Shown here one piece after another: positions 29,760 through 42,314 of a DNA stretch of 64,000 nt. Source of the DNA: Trachythela sp. YZ-2020. Taxonomy: Eukaryota > Cnidaria > Anthozoa > Malacalcyonacea > Clavulariidae. Made by a program: the position numbers and the translations under genes. The stretch spans positions 682,001 through 746,000 of the forward strand of contig JADLSH010000106.1 in NCBI GenBank assembly GCA_016169945.1. The letters run 5' to 3'. The notes under the pieces are model-generated. The model searched no databases, had not been told where the DNA came from, and worked only from the letters and a program-made list of their open reading frames with translations. Each line of letters begins with the position of its first letter. The first letter of the stretch is position 1.

Positions 29760-32430
29760 CAATAGTTAAATGATACCTAGAGCATATTTTATTTTAAAGC
29801 TAGTTTTCTTGAGTTACCAGTGGTTGTTATGCAAGGCTCGCAATTGTTGCCTGCTTTGAGCACGGCCAATGGCAGGCCATATTTCAATAGCTGGCAAAAA
29901 AATTATGACTTGCCAAGTAAAAAAAATTTAGAGATGAGCGATTACCAAAATTGTCGATTACTGAAGCCGATTATTTGGAGGCCGATTATTCGAAATATAG
30001 CCCTGCCCTGGTCATGTTTAATATGTTTATTGCCCACCTGTATTAAATGTTATTATTTGTTTCAAATGCAACTGATAAAGAAATACGCAATGGTTCGAAA
30101 AGCTAAAAACCACTCACCAGCGACTTGTGTTTTTTTACACTTTTCTCCAGTCTCGCAACTTCCCGCGTGTTTGGATCACAGTATCCCAACACGGAAACCA
30201 TTAGGTATTTATTTTATAAAATAATACAAGAGAACGAGCAGCAAAACTTAAGGAAAGTTTTGGCAGGAAATTTCCATGTTTGGATACTCTGATCCAAACA
30301 CGGGTATTGACCAATCAGTGCACGCGTAGTATACTTGTTATTTTATAAAAGACAATCACAACTCGCCATTCATTTCCAGGACTTAGGTTAACATTATATT
30401 TAATATTTATTTAAACTTAACTGTAATGTGATTTAAGAATTAAAAAACGAGTCGCGTGCCGTTATGGTGTAATAATGCACGAGGGGGGAATGTTGGGAGA
30501 ATACGAGAGAAGCTTGTAAAACACGAGGCGTAGCCGAGTGTTTTACACGCTTCTCGAGTATTCTCCCAAAATTCCCTCGAGTGCATTATTACACCATAAC
30601 AGCACAAGACGAGTTTTTTAATTCTTTTATATTATAAGTGGTAGATAAGCACAGTAAACAATTTTGTTCAAAGATCAATATTGATATTCTCCTAACATGT
30701 AATCACTGACGTCACTCGCAAGCTTTTCAATGTTTTCATTGCTTGGCAACAACTACGCTTGAATTCTGGCCGGCGAAGGAGAGAAAAACTTGCAACTCAA
30801 CAAAAATTAGGGATTAAAAAGGCACAAAAACTGTTGAAAATTTTTTAAATATGGTGCACAATGATAGACAGATTGGTTTTTCGTTGTTCTGCTTCACTTT
30901 TGTCCTGGATTCGGTATAAAAGCGAAGGGTTTTTGTGAAGCTGCTTTGACGACATTGGCTGTCAAGTTGATTTTTCATCTTGAACCAAATATATCGGGCA
31001 GTTTTTGTTTGAAGGTACTGTTTTAATATTTTTTGTGTTTTTTGCTAATTCAGTGGTTGGTGGTTAAAAATATTCTCAGACAAACTGTCAAGAAATGCAT
31101 AAACATGTCCTATTTGTGTAGGTTTTTGTCGTTGCTTATCCACAGAACTGTGGATATATTTGGTTTGGTTCGTGTTTACATATAGTTTTTGTACCTTTAA
31201 ATGTCAAAATAGCACAGATTTTCGCGTTTCTTGTCGCCGTTTAATGCGAACTTTCAAGCAAAAAAGTATATTTCAAACTCAGAAACAGCTACGAATCTTT
31301 ATTCGCCGTTTATGGATCCCGTTGTTATTTGTTGGCTGACTTTTTCCATCTCGTTTAGGTCTACTTTTTCTTGCTTTCTGACAGACTTTGGATTTAAAAC
31401 TATTATCATTTTGTTCATATTGTATTGACAATTCCGAGGAAAATTTAACAAGCGGGCACAAAGGGAGAAAAAATCAAAACGGTGGCCGTGCTTTATTGCG
31501 TCATAAAGCACGCGAATTAGCCAATCAAATTGCTCGTTAGATACTACTTATAATATAATGACCAATCACAGCATGTGTAACAGAGCCCAGAATTTTCCAG
31601 CACCCACCTGAGAAATTGGGAATTACCAGTAGCGCTACTTTATATTTTATACTCAGGCCGTAAAATAAGTGTTGGTCATTGACCATTATATTTTTTCAGT
31701 TTGACAGCAAATATTGTGGTTTACCAGACACACATGACCGGTTAATTTTTAATGAGAAAATGCACAAATAAATGTTTGTTTCCCAACGATTTATTCTGTT
31801 TACTTTCAGTATTCTTAATATTCATATTGTTTGGACATTGTTATTGAAAATTTTGTATTTATACACCAGCAATCTGCAATCATGAGTAACTTCTAAATTT
31901 ATTTCAAGGCCTGTGTATAAGCCATGATTTCATTTATAAATATAGTTTTTATATATAATTAAATCATATGATCTATTTATGTTTCTGAGAGCCTCTACTT
32001 GAGGCAACATCCTCAAACCTGACCTAATGATCAATAAACAAGGCCTAATGATCAACAAACAAAGGTACATGGCAAATACTTTTGTATCTCATCAGAACTG
32101 TATTTATGCACCAAAAATCCAACAAATACATCAAATTTTCTCTACTATACAAATGGAATACTGAGATCATGAAGTTAACCTTTTACCATAGCACAATAGT
32201 GTCAAATTCAACCCCAGAGTGCTCTTCCCTTGACGAGCAAAATTGTCTTGCATAAGACAAAGTAAAAAACTAAAGTAGGGTACATCAGGGTATGTTGCCA
32301 GAAAATGGGTTAATGTCAATCAATTTTTACCTGGGAGAACATTGCGTGCACTGATTAACTTATTTATAAATAAACACGTTAAAATTGTTAAATAAGTTAA
32401 TTCTCTAAATCTAACTTTACTATATATTTT
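29760..32430. other. No gene; palindromic repeats
   Basis: Contains the foldback element at 30435-30626 and copies of the sequence GTTTGGATC...CAACACGG (about 30170 and, inverted, about 30280). Otherwise AT-rich with no supported gene. Confidence 0.5.
30435..30626. mobile_element. Foldback MITE
   Basis: AAGAATTAAAAAACGAGTCG at the left is matched by its inverse at the right. The arms run through TTATGGTGTAATAATGCACG and GGGAGAATAC to a small loop near 30525. This near-perfect hairpin of about 190 bp is typical of a miniature inverted-repeat element. Confidence 0.75.
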
Positions 32431-32439
32431 TCAAAATAG

Positions 32440-32530
32440 AGGACCAGGCATATGTTGCAATGTGTTTGCTTCCATACTTGTTGGAACGAAAACAAAGGCG
32501 ACCTCGAATCCTGAATCATTCCTTTATCAG
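32440..32530 (+). CDS. Candidate coding exon, unknown gene
   Basis: AG at 32438-32439 and a GTACAG donor at 32531 bracket 91 bases. The frame GICCNVFASILVGTKTKATS ends in phase 0, which matches the phase-0 start of the exon at 33033. A second open frame (AYVAMCLLPYLLERKQRR) would not join in frame. Function unknown. Confidence 0.4.
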
Positions 32531-33032
32531 GTACAGTAGCCAAATATTTTACTAAAAGTACAGTTCTGTGTAGGTAGTGTTTATGATGTATAGCAAAGTG
32601 AAAAAGTGATGAACTGCAGAGATTTGAGGTGAAAGAACAGAACAGTCTGAACTATATGCATACAGGTGGCCATAAGGTAATTGCACGGATACGTTTAGAG
32701 TATGATATACGGTACATTGAAATGGTACTGAGACTTGTTGGGTAAGCGAGGATGTCGTTACTATATATATTATATACCATTTTTTCAATCTCAAAGCTCA
32801 AAACATTTTAATATATATAATAGAGAAATAGAAAAACACCAGCAGAAAATATGCATTGATTTTGAAATAATTAATTTTTGTAGCAATTGTATTATAAAAT
32901 TGTATTCTAGCATTAGGAAACCGCTGAGATTTGAATTAAAATGTCAATAACCGTTGTTTTGTATTTTAGATGTAGAATACTAGCATTGTTTGACATTTAA
33001 TTAACAGGTTGCTTTCTTTCATATATTTTCAG

Positions 33033-33278
33033 TTTGGAGAGGCAAAAGATATTGCAATGCAATGCTCAGGAAGGCCACCATTGCTAGTTATTGGTGGCTC
33101 CCTCGAAGAACCTCAACCTGACAATATATCCGTTGTGGCAGAAAACAGCGTCATTTGCAAGTCTTGTGAATTCCTGGATGCAGTGCAATCAATGATGTTG
33201 CTCTATTATGTGCGCAATTTGGAATACCCGAAAGAAGGTTTCAACACATTCTTCTTCCTACACAGGCATATCATGAAG
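33033..33278 (+). CDS. Candidate coding exon, unknown multi-copy family
   Basis: 82 codons between TTTTCAG and GTATGT, phase 0 on both sides. The frame opens FGEAKDIAMQCSGRPPLLV and ends with a segment containing YYVRNLEYPKEGF. The NLEYPK segment resembles the C-terminal region of uncharacterised repeated proteins in cnidarians and fish, from memory. No catalytic motif is seen. Confidence 0.45.
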
Positions 33279-33289
33279 GTATGTATCAT

Positions 33290-34135
33290 GAAGGTATATA
33301 CCGACCAAGGTTTTGGTGTTAATGTCAGAACTGTCGAAATCGTGAACTTGCTGGAGTTGGTGTTAATGTCAGAACATCACAATTTTGAACTTACTAACTT
33401 ATACTAGTGCATGTATTAACACAGTAGAAAACATGTACACTGTGTTGTGTAAAGTGCATTAGTCTATTTATTTAATAATTTACCAATTTATAAATAATTA
33501 AAGATGCAGTACAGTTTGTTTTGCGCTATGAGTCTCCTGATCATAAAATGAGTAGTTTAACTGGGTTGTACATTATTGGAAAGCGTGTTTGTGCTACATT
33601 TATCATTTATTTTACTTTGGAAGCTGGGAAATATATAAAGTTGCCACAACTTTGTTGATAAACTCCATTTTTGGAAAGAAAAAACGTGAACAAAGCTGAC
33701 CATAGATTGTACCGCATCTTTAACTTAGTTTTTCTACTTCTTGTTAAGAACTGTCATTTTGAATTATTATGTAAATATATTGTTTGTTTTACCTGAATTA
33801 TATATTACATTTATCTAGTAGGAATTACTTGTTTTAAAGCAACAGTCCCAAGTCAGGACAGTATTTTCACACTACAACCACAAGTGTAAATTTACACCTT
33901 CTTGGTGTAATGTCATGGATCAAGTACGATAGGTCAAAATGTGTTAATTACGCCCAGGATATGATATTTCGCGACAATTTGTAACGTCTGTGCTTGATGG
34001 CGCAGCTCTCACCGACGTATCTCAACTAGGGTTTCGTGACCCTAACTTTGTAGCCGGAGAACTTCACCAGCATAAAGAACAGTGGAACGAAATGTATAAA
34101 GCTTAATAAAACTTGCATTTATACATAAAACCTGT
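33290..34135. other. No gene seen
   Basis: Intron-like or intergenic AT-rich sequence. ACAAGTGTAAATTTACACC near 33880 recurs near 36290 and marks a dispersed repeat. Confidence 0.5.
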
Positions 34136-34137
34136 TT

Positions 34138-34532
34138 TAGGGGCTGTTTATATGGAAACCAGGATGACTCACTAACCGGGCCGGTAAGCGGGATGAATTT
34201 GTGTTCTGCTTTGTGTTGTGTGTATATGAAAAAATTTCATCCCAGTAAGTGGGATAATTTTGTTGTTTTGACCTTTGACATTGTTTTGACTTTTGACATT
34301 GTTTTGACAGTTCTTAAAAATAGTTCGCAGACAAATTGGTGGCAGCATCTCATTGAACTTCATCTCGGCAACTGGGCAGACCCAGTTAGCGAGTGTTTAT
34401 ATGGGGAATTTTTTTATCCTGGTAACCAAGAGCCGACTTGTCCATATAAACACACAGTAATTTTTACTATAAAATAAATTACATAGCAGATCTTGCTAAG
34501 CGAGCCAGCCTGGCATACATATAAACAGCCCT
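34138..34532. mobile_element. MITE-like element
   Basis: Ends GGGGCTGTTTATATGG... and ...CATATAAACAGCCC are imperfect inverted repeats. TTTA precedes the left end and follows the right end, compatible with a short target duplication. Internal CATTGTTTTGAC repeats lie at about 34270-34310. Confidence 0.55.
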
Positions 34533-34582
34533 TTACTGTTTTGGGGGAACAAATCCGAGTTAACTATCCCAAAATACTGCAT

Positions 34583-35290
34583 GAGCTGTGCCGCACTGTG
34601 TTTTGTTGTGCTTTTCTGTACGGTGTGGTGCCCTACCATATTTTTCTGACCTGTGACGCTACATTATGCAATAGTATCTGGTACTCTGAGTTAATGTGCT
34701 GTGCCGCACTGTGTCATATTGTGATTTTCTGTACGGTGTGGTGCCCTACCATATTTTACTGACCTGTGATGCTACATTATGCAATAGTATCTGGTACTCT
34801 GAGTTAATGTGCTGTGCCGCACTGTGTCAATTGTTGTGCTTTTCCGTACTGTGTCCTGTCCTACCATATTTTACTGTCGTCCTGTGATGCTACATTATAC
34901 AATAGTATCCAGTACTCTGAGTTAATGTGCTGTGCCGCACTGTATCATATTGTGCTTTTCTGTACTGTGCGGTGTCCTACAATATTTTACTTACCTGTGA
35001 TGCTACGTTATACAATAGTATCCAGTACTCTAACTGTAATGTGCTGTGCCGCACTGTGTCATGTTGTTTTTTCTGTACTGTGTGGTTTCCTACCATATTT
35101 TACTGACCTGTGATGCTACATTATACAATAGTATCCAGTACTCTGAGTTAATGTGCTGTGCCGCACTGTGTTATATTGTGATTTTCTGTACTGTGTGGTG
35201 TCCTACCATATTTTACTGTTCTGTGATGCTACATTATACAATAGTATCTGGTACTCTGAATTAATGTGCTGTGCCGCACTGTGTTATATT
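34583..35290 (+). repeat. 114-bp satellite, about 7 copies
   Basis: GCTGTGCCGCACTGTG recurs at about 34585, 34699, 34811, 34929, 35043, 35155 and 35269. Spacings of 112-118 bp and strong similarity throughout each unit define a tandem array. Long open frames in it are by-products of the repeat. Confidence 0.9.
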
Positions 35291-35666
35291 GTACTGTAAC
35301 TGTGATAGGCTGTGCTGTACTGCTCTTTGCTGTACACTGTTTACTGTACTGTGAAATGCTGTACTATACAGTGCTAAACTGTATTAAAGTATTAATGCCC
35401 TGTCTTGTTTTTTTTTGTCTTTTATATCATAGCTTGAATTGCAATGTATATGACAATTATAAGGTACAGTCTAGTTTATAAAAACGAAATCTAGTTATTC
35501 ACGCAGTAAATTCAATACGGCCCAGTACATAAATATAAAGTATAAAAAGTCGTCGTACACTGCATTATTGAGTTGGTTTGACAAAAAAACACTAACTCCT
35601 CTCCACTGAATATTGAAAATAATACATGAAGTAAAGAGTATTCCCTTACCTAAGCATAATACTGTA

Positions 35667-36254
35667 CACTGTTATTTTCAGGGAGTTATTTTAACTCCCC
35701 TATTACTCCATTTTGGGGGAGTTAAAATTTTAACCCATATTTCGAGTTAATATAACTCCTTTATTGGGGTTACATTTTAACTCTGAAATGAGAGTTATTG
35801 TAACTCCAAAAGTGGAGTTAAATTTAACCCAGAAATGGAGTTATTTGTAACTCCAAAAAACGGATTATTTTGAACCTTTTTTGCTAACCTCCGTTTTTGG
35901 AGTTAAAATAACTCCCTGAAAATAACAGTGTAGTCCCTTTCTACTTTATGTGCAACTAGGCACGTTCTATTCTTGTGTACAAGGCTAAAGAACGCAATCC
36001 GAGCGAGTTGAAATTGTCAAAGTCACCAAATATACGACGCCATTTTGCTTTCTTCCAACGACAAATAACTCCAAAAATGGAGTTAAATTTGACTAACTCT
36101 AGCAAAAGAGAGTTAATCGTGCATACTAATTAGCTCGCCAATACGCGTAACCCCAGTAAAGGAGTTATTATAACTCGAAATATGGGATTAAAATTTTAAC
36201 TCCGCCAAAAAGGTGTAATAGGGGAGTTAAAATAACTCCCTGAAAATAACAGTG
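35667..36254. mobile_element. Nested TA-flanked MITEs
   Basis: CACTGTTATTTTCAGGGAGT at 35667 is mirrored at 35930 and again at 36254. The 35667-35930 pair is flanked by TA on both sides, as for Tc1/mariner-type MITEs. The outer mirror at 36254 extends the inverted match further, so one element may be nested in another. The interior is rich in GAGTTA/TAACTC repeats. Confidence 0.7.
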
Positions 36255-36537
36255 ATATACATACACTCACTGTTGTATATGTACACCACAAGTGTAAATT
36301 TACACCTTCTTGGTGCAAACACAGAGGCAAGAGAAATTACACCAATTTGGTGTAAATTTACACTCGCTGGGGTATATGTACACCGCAAGTACATTGGTGT
36401 TTCTACAGAGGCAGGAATTTACACCGTTTTTGGTGTTAGAGCAACACTTGGAGATTTAGAGCGCACTGTCCAGAATTAGAGTTAACTGTATGGCGCTAGC
36501 CACAAACGGTTCTGCCAAAAACCTAGGACTTATTTAG

Positions 36538-36771
36538 TTGGAGTGTCAAAAGAGAATAAAAGTTATTCAGAACACGCTATGTTTATGTTTTAAAAGCTTG
36601 CTAATAGATCATTGTTCCTATTTTTTCTTGGAGATATTTAAAATTTCTAGGGAATGGAACGCTTTGGCAATCAACATCAGGCCAAACGCTACAAATTTGT
36701 TGGAGCAGCTCTTCCAATCGAAAGCAAAATCGACATATCAAAGATATCTTAAAGAGATAGGGAAATAAGGT
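36538..36771 (+). CDS. Hypothetical exon or ORF
   Basis: A frame with WNALAINIRPNATNLLEQLF then SKAKSTYQRYLKEIG, preceded by a possible acceptor TTCTAG (about 36651). The second part resembles the N-terminal SAM-like segment of tyrosine recombinases (Crypton/DIRS type), but no catalytic domain follows. Low confidence. Confidence 0.25.
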
Positions 36772-36789
36772 TTTATAAATCTTCAAATA

Positions 36790-37995
36790 CTTTTTAGCTA
36801 TGCAGAAATAAGCTGTTATATTCTAGATGTAGAGAAATATATAAGGACTGTATTAAAAAGAACTTGGTAACGACAGCAGTTTGTATGGATTGCATAGTTT
36901 ACGGTCAGGACGAGCGACAGCAGCAGTCAAACATAACGAACATTTATCACTGAAGATCACTTAAAATCCACGGGCGTTGGAAATAGGACAGTGCAAAGAT
37001 ATGTATATTTTGGACGATATAGCAGAGCGTTTGAGAATTTCGAGTAACTTAGGATTATAGTAATAACAATGTGTGTAATAGAAATGTAATAAAACAGTTC
37101 GGATTGTCTGAGCAACCAACCATATATTGTTGTATTGTCTGTTTATTATGAATTTAAGCATGGAAATTGAAAATAATTTACGTTCGGTTAAACGCAATGA
37201 ATTAGAACGTAATAATTGTTTTAGTATAATTTCAGTAGTAAAATATGAACAAAGTTAAATAAAACAACATGCGCTTTCGTTATGAATATAATTTACTTCC
37301 TTTTTAAATACGTAATGTCTACTAAAATACTCGGGAAGTTTGTTAAAACAACAAAGTCTACGGTCGATGGCGCTGAAAATGCTTAAAATTTACAAGAAAT
37401 ATCATGCAGGATATAAATCAAACAATTTAAAATGTTTACAATGAATGATAATAATGTTTATCACATACTTGTGCCTTTATGGCAATAACAGGATGACATA
37501 AAAACGATATGTCACTGACATCGTTTTTTGTCACAGATATCGCTTTTTGTCTCGCTCAAAGCATTCAAAGTGGCCGCCGCCTCTGAGATTTCAGAATGTG
37601 TCAGTAGACTAGTTTATTGCTGAAAAAAGAATTTCAAGTACCAAAAAAAATAAACTTGGGTAGAATAAGGATAAACATAATACGGAGGACGTCTTAGAAG
37701 TCATAAGACCGGAGGTTATGGACAATTTTATGGCTTTTCATCAACATACGAAAACCAGACGGAGAGAAGTACGAACCTCTGTCTTGACGGATAACTTCGC
37801 TCCTTTTAATCGATACGTAAAAGAAAAGGACTACCCCGGCTGAGCAACGAGATAAATCCCCTTCACGTTGTTCAACAAAGCCCAAGAAGTGCTTAAAGCC
37901 AAGGAAAAGGTTCTGACAGGCCTTGGTAAAGGAAGCTCATTATTTAATATGTCCCATATTTGAAGCCTGATGAAGGCCCAAGTATGTAATAAACA
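36790..37995. other. Gene-free stretch
   Basis: No supported coding sequence. Hairpin-rich ATCG(T)TTTTTGTC repeats lie near 37510-37555. Confidence 0.45.
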
Positions 37996-37998
37996 GAT

Positions 37999-38128
37999 TA
38001 TCACATGATGGGCTCGATAATATCAGTTTTATCACTCTCGTGACGATATTACAATCGTGACGATGTGACAATTATGATATCGTCTCTCGAGCGATAAAAC
38101 TGATATCACCTCATCCCTCATGTGATAA
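37999..38128. mobile_element. Short palindromic MITE
   Basis: TATCACATGATGGGCTCGAT at the left is mirrored by CTCATGTGATA at the right. Both arms contain ATATCAGTTTTATC or its inverse, which gives a foldback of about 130 bp. Confidence 0.65.
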
Positions 38129-38250
38129 CCTATACTTATTCAGGAAAACCAACATCACAAATAGTGTTTTTCAGAAGGTTCCTGTGAAAATTAGGAAATT
38201 AAGATAATGATATTTACAAAAAATATGTGAATTTATATTACTTTATTAGT

Positions 38251-38540
38251 ATAGACAAATTTGACTAACGCTGTTTACGTCGTTGCTACCCAATTCACAA
38301 CTTTGGATAACTCACATGCCTATTTACTATTGTTCTAGCTTGCGAAAACATTGAATAGAACAAAGGTAACTAAGCATTAGAATGATGTATAAGAGCCATT
38401 CACTCATGTAGATCATTCTAATGCTTAGTTACCTTTTTTCTATTCAATGTTTTGGAAAACTAGAACAATAGTAACTAAGCATGTGAGTTATCCAAAGTTG
38501 TGAATTGGGTATAAACAAGCGTTAGCCAAATTTGTCTATT
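38251..38540. mobile_element. Foldback MITE with arms of about 130 bp
   Basis: ATAGACAAATTTGACTAACG at the left pairs with the right end. Arms continue through CACAACTTTGGATAACTCAC and TCTAATGCTTAGTTACC to a loop of about 30 bases near 38395. No ORF. Confidence 0.8.
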
Positions 38541-38564
38541 GTGGACACATGGATTTAAGAACCC

Positions 38565-39020
38565 AGAATGTCTTAGGTTTACTAAGGTATATAATTATCA
38601 TCCCTGCGTCTCGTGTTATATAAATGGCTAGTTTTAGACAGTTCGGAATTGAACTCTGTTAAATTATTTTTAAATTTGTAAATGGTTAGTATTCGGTGTA
38701 AATGGTGCCGGTGGATAAGTGGATGCCAGTGTAGTTTGTTGAGTGCTTCAGTGGAGGGCGATAGACATGAAGCGTCAAGAATGGTCTTCGCAGCTTTATT
38801 CTGTAAAATTTGCAGTTGGTCCATAAGAGAGGAGTAATTCTTGTCACCTCATATAACATCTGCGTAATCATATAGTGGGAGGATGAGAGCATTGTAGATG
38901 GTAAGTTGGCCTTTGGTTGGAATGAAGGCTTTAACTCTTCTTAACAATCCGATACGTTGGTTGATTTTTGTGGATATATTGTTTACATGGTCATTGCTAC
39001 CAAGTAAAGTTTTCTGAAAA
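38565..39020 (-). pseudogene. LINE C-terminal fragment
   Basis: The minus-strand frame reads NQRIGLLRRVKAFIP, then LPLYDYADVI, a TGA stop where the family has Trp (VWG context), GDKNYSS, and LQNKAAKTILDASCLS. This is the thumb/C-terminal part of a CR1/RTE-like LINE different from the families at 4-26 kb. It is truncated and dead. Confidence 0.8.
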
Positions 39021-39024
39021 GGAT

Positions 39025-39955
39025 ATTCCTAGATAATTAAATTGTCAATAAATTAATTGCAAAAACATTTCTTACCTTTAAAAATTAACCCCATATTTTG
39101 TTGCTAGTTTTGTGTTTTGTGGAACTGAATTATCCTTTACTGTATTTCTTTCATTTCATGGAGAGAAGTCGCTACAAAACGACTTTGAGAAGCCATTTTG
39201 AAAGAAAAGCATTATTTACTACTCTGGCTAGTAAATAATGCCTCAGATTTACTACTCAGCCAACCAATCAAAACACTTGAAAGGCATTATTTACTACTGA
39301 AATTATACTAACAATCAATAACAAATATTTCTATCTAAAATGACATGTAACTAACGTCTAATAATGCAGCAAATAACATCTAATAGCAGTATTGAAAGAT
39401 GGCAATTCAAAGCTCTCGTGAGGTAATTCATTTTACTGTACAAAATTTTGTTTACGGCTTTACACCAAACTATATTTTGAAAACCATTTTAATATATCTA
39501 TAGTATAGACGTAGTTTATATATTTTTGTAAAATTGGCTGAAGTTGTTTCACAGTAACTATGATGTCCGTGCTTAGACCATGGAAATCCAAAAGAAATGT
39601 TCGGATAGAAAGTTGTCTGTCTTTAATGTTCGTAAATTCAATGCCAGCATGTAGATAAATCAATTCAATAGCCTCATACAACTGATATAAGACGAGTAAG
39701 AATCTCAATAGACAATAGTATTCATAGACTTAGAATTTACAGTTTGAGGTTGGTTTTCATCCATAAAATCTTTGTATATTGTGTTTTTAGCACCGAGATT
39801 TATATGCTAATTGAGCCAAGCGGCTTTTACCGGCGTGAAATAGACACACTCTGAACTTAGTAATACTCAGTAATAGTATTAATAGTATCAGACTATAAAC
39901 TAATACTAGAAGTTACTATCGCAAGTGAAATGCTGCCTATAGCTATTTTCAGTAC
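39025..39955. other. No gene seen
   Basis: A GGCATTATTTACTACT motif recurs in both orientations at about 39210-39295. Otherwise featureless. Confidence 0.45.
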
Positions 39956-39959
39956 ACAA

Positions 39960-40141
39960 TAGACCACTTTCATAATTCAGATGAGTTGAAATATTCTTTT
40001 ATGTCCATCTTAATAAGCCTCATTGACCTCGTTCAGGTTAATACATTCTATTCAATTTCAGTCACAGAAACGAGGCTGATAAGGCTTATTAAGATGCACA
40101 TAAAAGATTATTTAAACTGATCTGAATTATGAAAGTGGTCT
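39960..40141. mobile_element. Palindromic MITE
   Basis: TAGACCACTTTCATAATTCA at the left is mirrored at the right end. The inner arms contain CTTAATAAGCC and its inverse. It lies directly downstream of the 2A-containing minus-strand frame and may truncate it. Confidence 0.75.
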
Positions 40142-40161
40142 ATATGTCATTCACTGATGAA

Positions 40162-40470
40162 TTACGTCATTCCCATGGATTCACATTTCGTATCGCCCTG
40201 GTTAAAGTCAGCAGAGACTGTTTCACTTGGGTCAACCACATCATATACTGTGGGTCCAGGATTTTCCTCAACATCATTTGCCATTCTCAACAACAGTGGA
40301 ACATACACAATGTAGCATGACATTTGAGTAAATGACACCATAGCTTCACTAAAACATGCAATATGTTCTGCCAATTTTTGTGTTGGCAAATAAAGTACAC
40401 ACAAGTGAAATATTTGCACCAATATTATTAATACAATGATGTTTATAACCAGCTGAAATAACATCAACAT
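40162..40470 (-). CDS. ORF with TM segment and consensus 2A site, fragment
   Basis: 102 codons on the minus strand. There are hydrophobic residues near the N-terminus (LVINIIVLIILVQIF), and near residue 65 LLLRMANDVEENPGP, which fits the DxExNPGP ribosome-skipping consensus, followed by TVYDVVDPSETVSADFNQGD. Such leader-plus-2A arrangements occur in LINEs and some other invertebrate mobile genes. I recall the ADFNQGD tail from repeated cnidarian proteins, unverified. The coding continuation is cut by the MITE at 39960-40141. The parent element is not identified. Confidence 0.55.
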   Translation of the reverse strand: MLMLFQLVINIIVLIILVQIFHLCVLYLPTQKLAEHIACFSEAMVSFTQMSCYIVYVPLLLRMANDVEENPGPTVYDVVDPSETVSADFNQGDTKCESMGMT

Positions 40471-40474
40471 TGTA

Positions 40475-42275
40475 TAACTAAAGTTACTCCCACATTATTA
40501 TGTGCTCCAATTAGGGCACGATATTGCTCAATTGTTACCCCCATTTATGCAACACTCTACAGTCACCACAAGGTTGTCTTAAACTGTGTTTCAATATTTT
40601 TCATAAGCACAGCGCTTCGTTCAGTATTTTGTACAGTTGTAACTTTCAGTTTGTTCACAGCCAACAGACACAACAATTATGCCTTCGACTGATTCACAGC
40701 CAGCAGACACAACAATTCTTCGTTTGTATTGATTTTAGCGAGCACAGTGGCTTCGTTTGAATATAGTTTGAATATAATTTGAATATAGTTTGAATACGTG
40801 TAAACACACCATATAAAAGTCTGATCAAACCGATCAGCGCTAACACAATTGCTCCAAACAGTATGCACCTAAAAAAAGAAAGCAGCAATGAATTCCCTTA
40901 AAAAATATGACGATCGTGGAACAAAAGTCATTGTCTGCTTGTAAGCATTAAAAATAAGTTTACACTTCATCTTACCTTGATAAAAAGATAATATTTCTTG
41001 CAATTCGCAGCTTGAGCCTTGAAGAAGAACATTCAGGACAACCATTAATTCCTCGTCGCCTGCTGGTTTAGAAAATGCCATCGCCGTGATGGGTGTTCGG
41101 ACTATGTTCGGGTAATTAATATTTTCTTCCGTAAACAATCTGGAGTATGTAACTTTAAACTTCAGAGTAAACATAATCCGTCACAGAACGTCATCATTCC
41201 ATTGTTTGTCAAAATCCGACATCCAAAATTTTTCATAATCGATATTGAACCACGCTATAAATAGTTCGGGAGGGGACTGGCACGAGTTATGTCAAGTTTA
41301 GTGTGCTGCCTCGCTACGCTCGGCAGCAATAAATACAATCTCTTTTAATACCATGTCGCTGTACATTTCTCATTTTGTTGACGAGCAACTCTGGATATGA
41401 AAATTTCTGCGCCAAAATCTCTCGACAGACTGATATCGGTGTCATTGATAGCATCTAAAAGCTAGCTCTTGAACAGATCTTGTATCCAATGCGTGCATTT
41501 GCTTGAACATATCTGTGTTCACCGGGGACTTTAGATCGTCACTTTGAAACGCAAACTGAACAGTTCATAAATTGACATTTTCGACTTGTATAAAACGATC
41601 TAACCTTTGCGGTAAAGTAGCAATCACAAAGACTTTATTTTCATTTCGTCATTCGTGTTGACTGAAGACTGCTGAATACCCCAAGGAGCGACTGCTGAAT
41701 ACCCCAAGGAGCGAATTAGTCAAGATGAGTCAAACAAATCAAGCCAATGAGAAAGGAGAACATTTCTTTAACCAGCCAATCAGAAAGCTCGAATATTGCC
41801 CAAATGAGTCAAACCCCCGCAAACTTTAGTCAAAATGCAAAAGAACCAATCAAATGCCAAGAATCCGCCTCAGATTAGTCAAAACTCACGCAGATAACCG
41901 CTATTTTACTGCAGGCTCGGCCGCTGCACGAAATTGATAACTGGAGTATTTTTTTAATATTAAGTTATTTACTGTCGGCTGCAGCTGCATGAAATAATAC
42001 AACTGGACTATGTATTTTTATATCTGCGCAATTTTTACCTTAGTCGCGTGACTAGTTTGACAACCCCTAGATCAGCCCCTGTACCTCACTTTACAATAGA
42101 TAAATATATATTTGATTCGAGATTTGATTCGATCGAATAAATTTATTGAATAAATTCAGAACTGCCGCTCGCGTTGAAATGATTTCATGCCCGGCAGCTC
42201 TAAAGAAAATATCTAAGTTATAGCTGGTAACATAGCTCAAGGGTATTCAAATATATGCCAATTAATTAATTCCTT
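40475..42275. other. Gene-free stretch
   Basis: Short duplications only: CTGCTGAATACCCCAAGGAG twice at about 41669-41705, and TTTGAATATA(G/A)T repeats near 40755-40795. No supported gene. Confidence 0.45.
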
Positions 42276-42314
42276 CCGTGTTGATCTATTTCACAAACAC
42301 TGTAAATTTGGAGT

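Noticed and set aside
34583..35290. CRISPR-like regular repeats
   Set aside because: Units are contiguous 114-bp satellite copies without unique spacers, in eukaryotic DNA.
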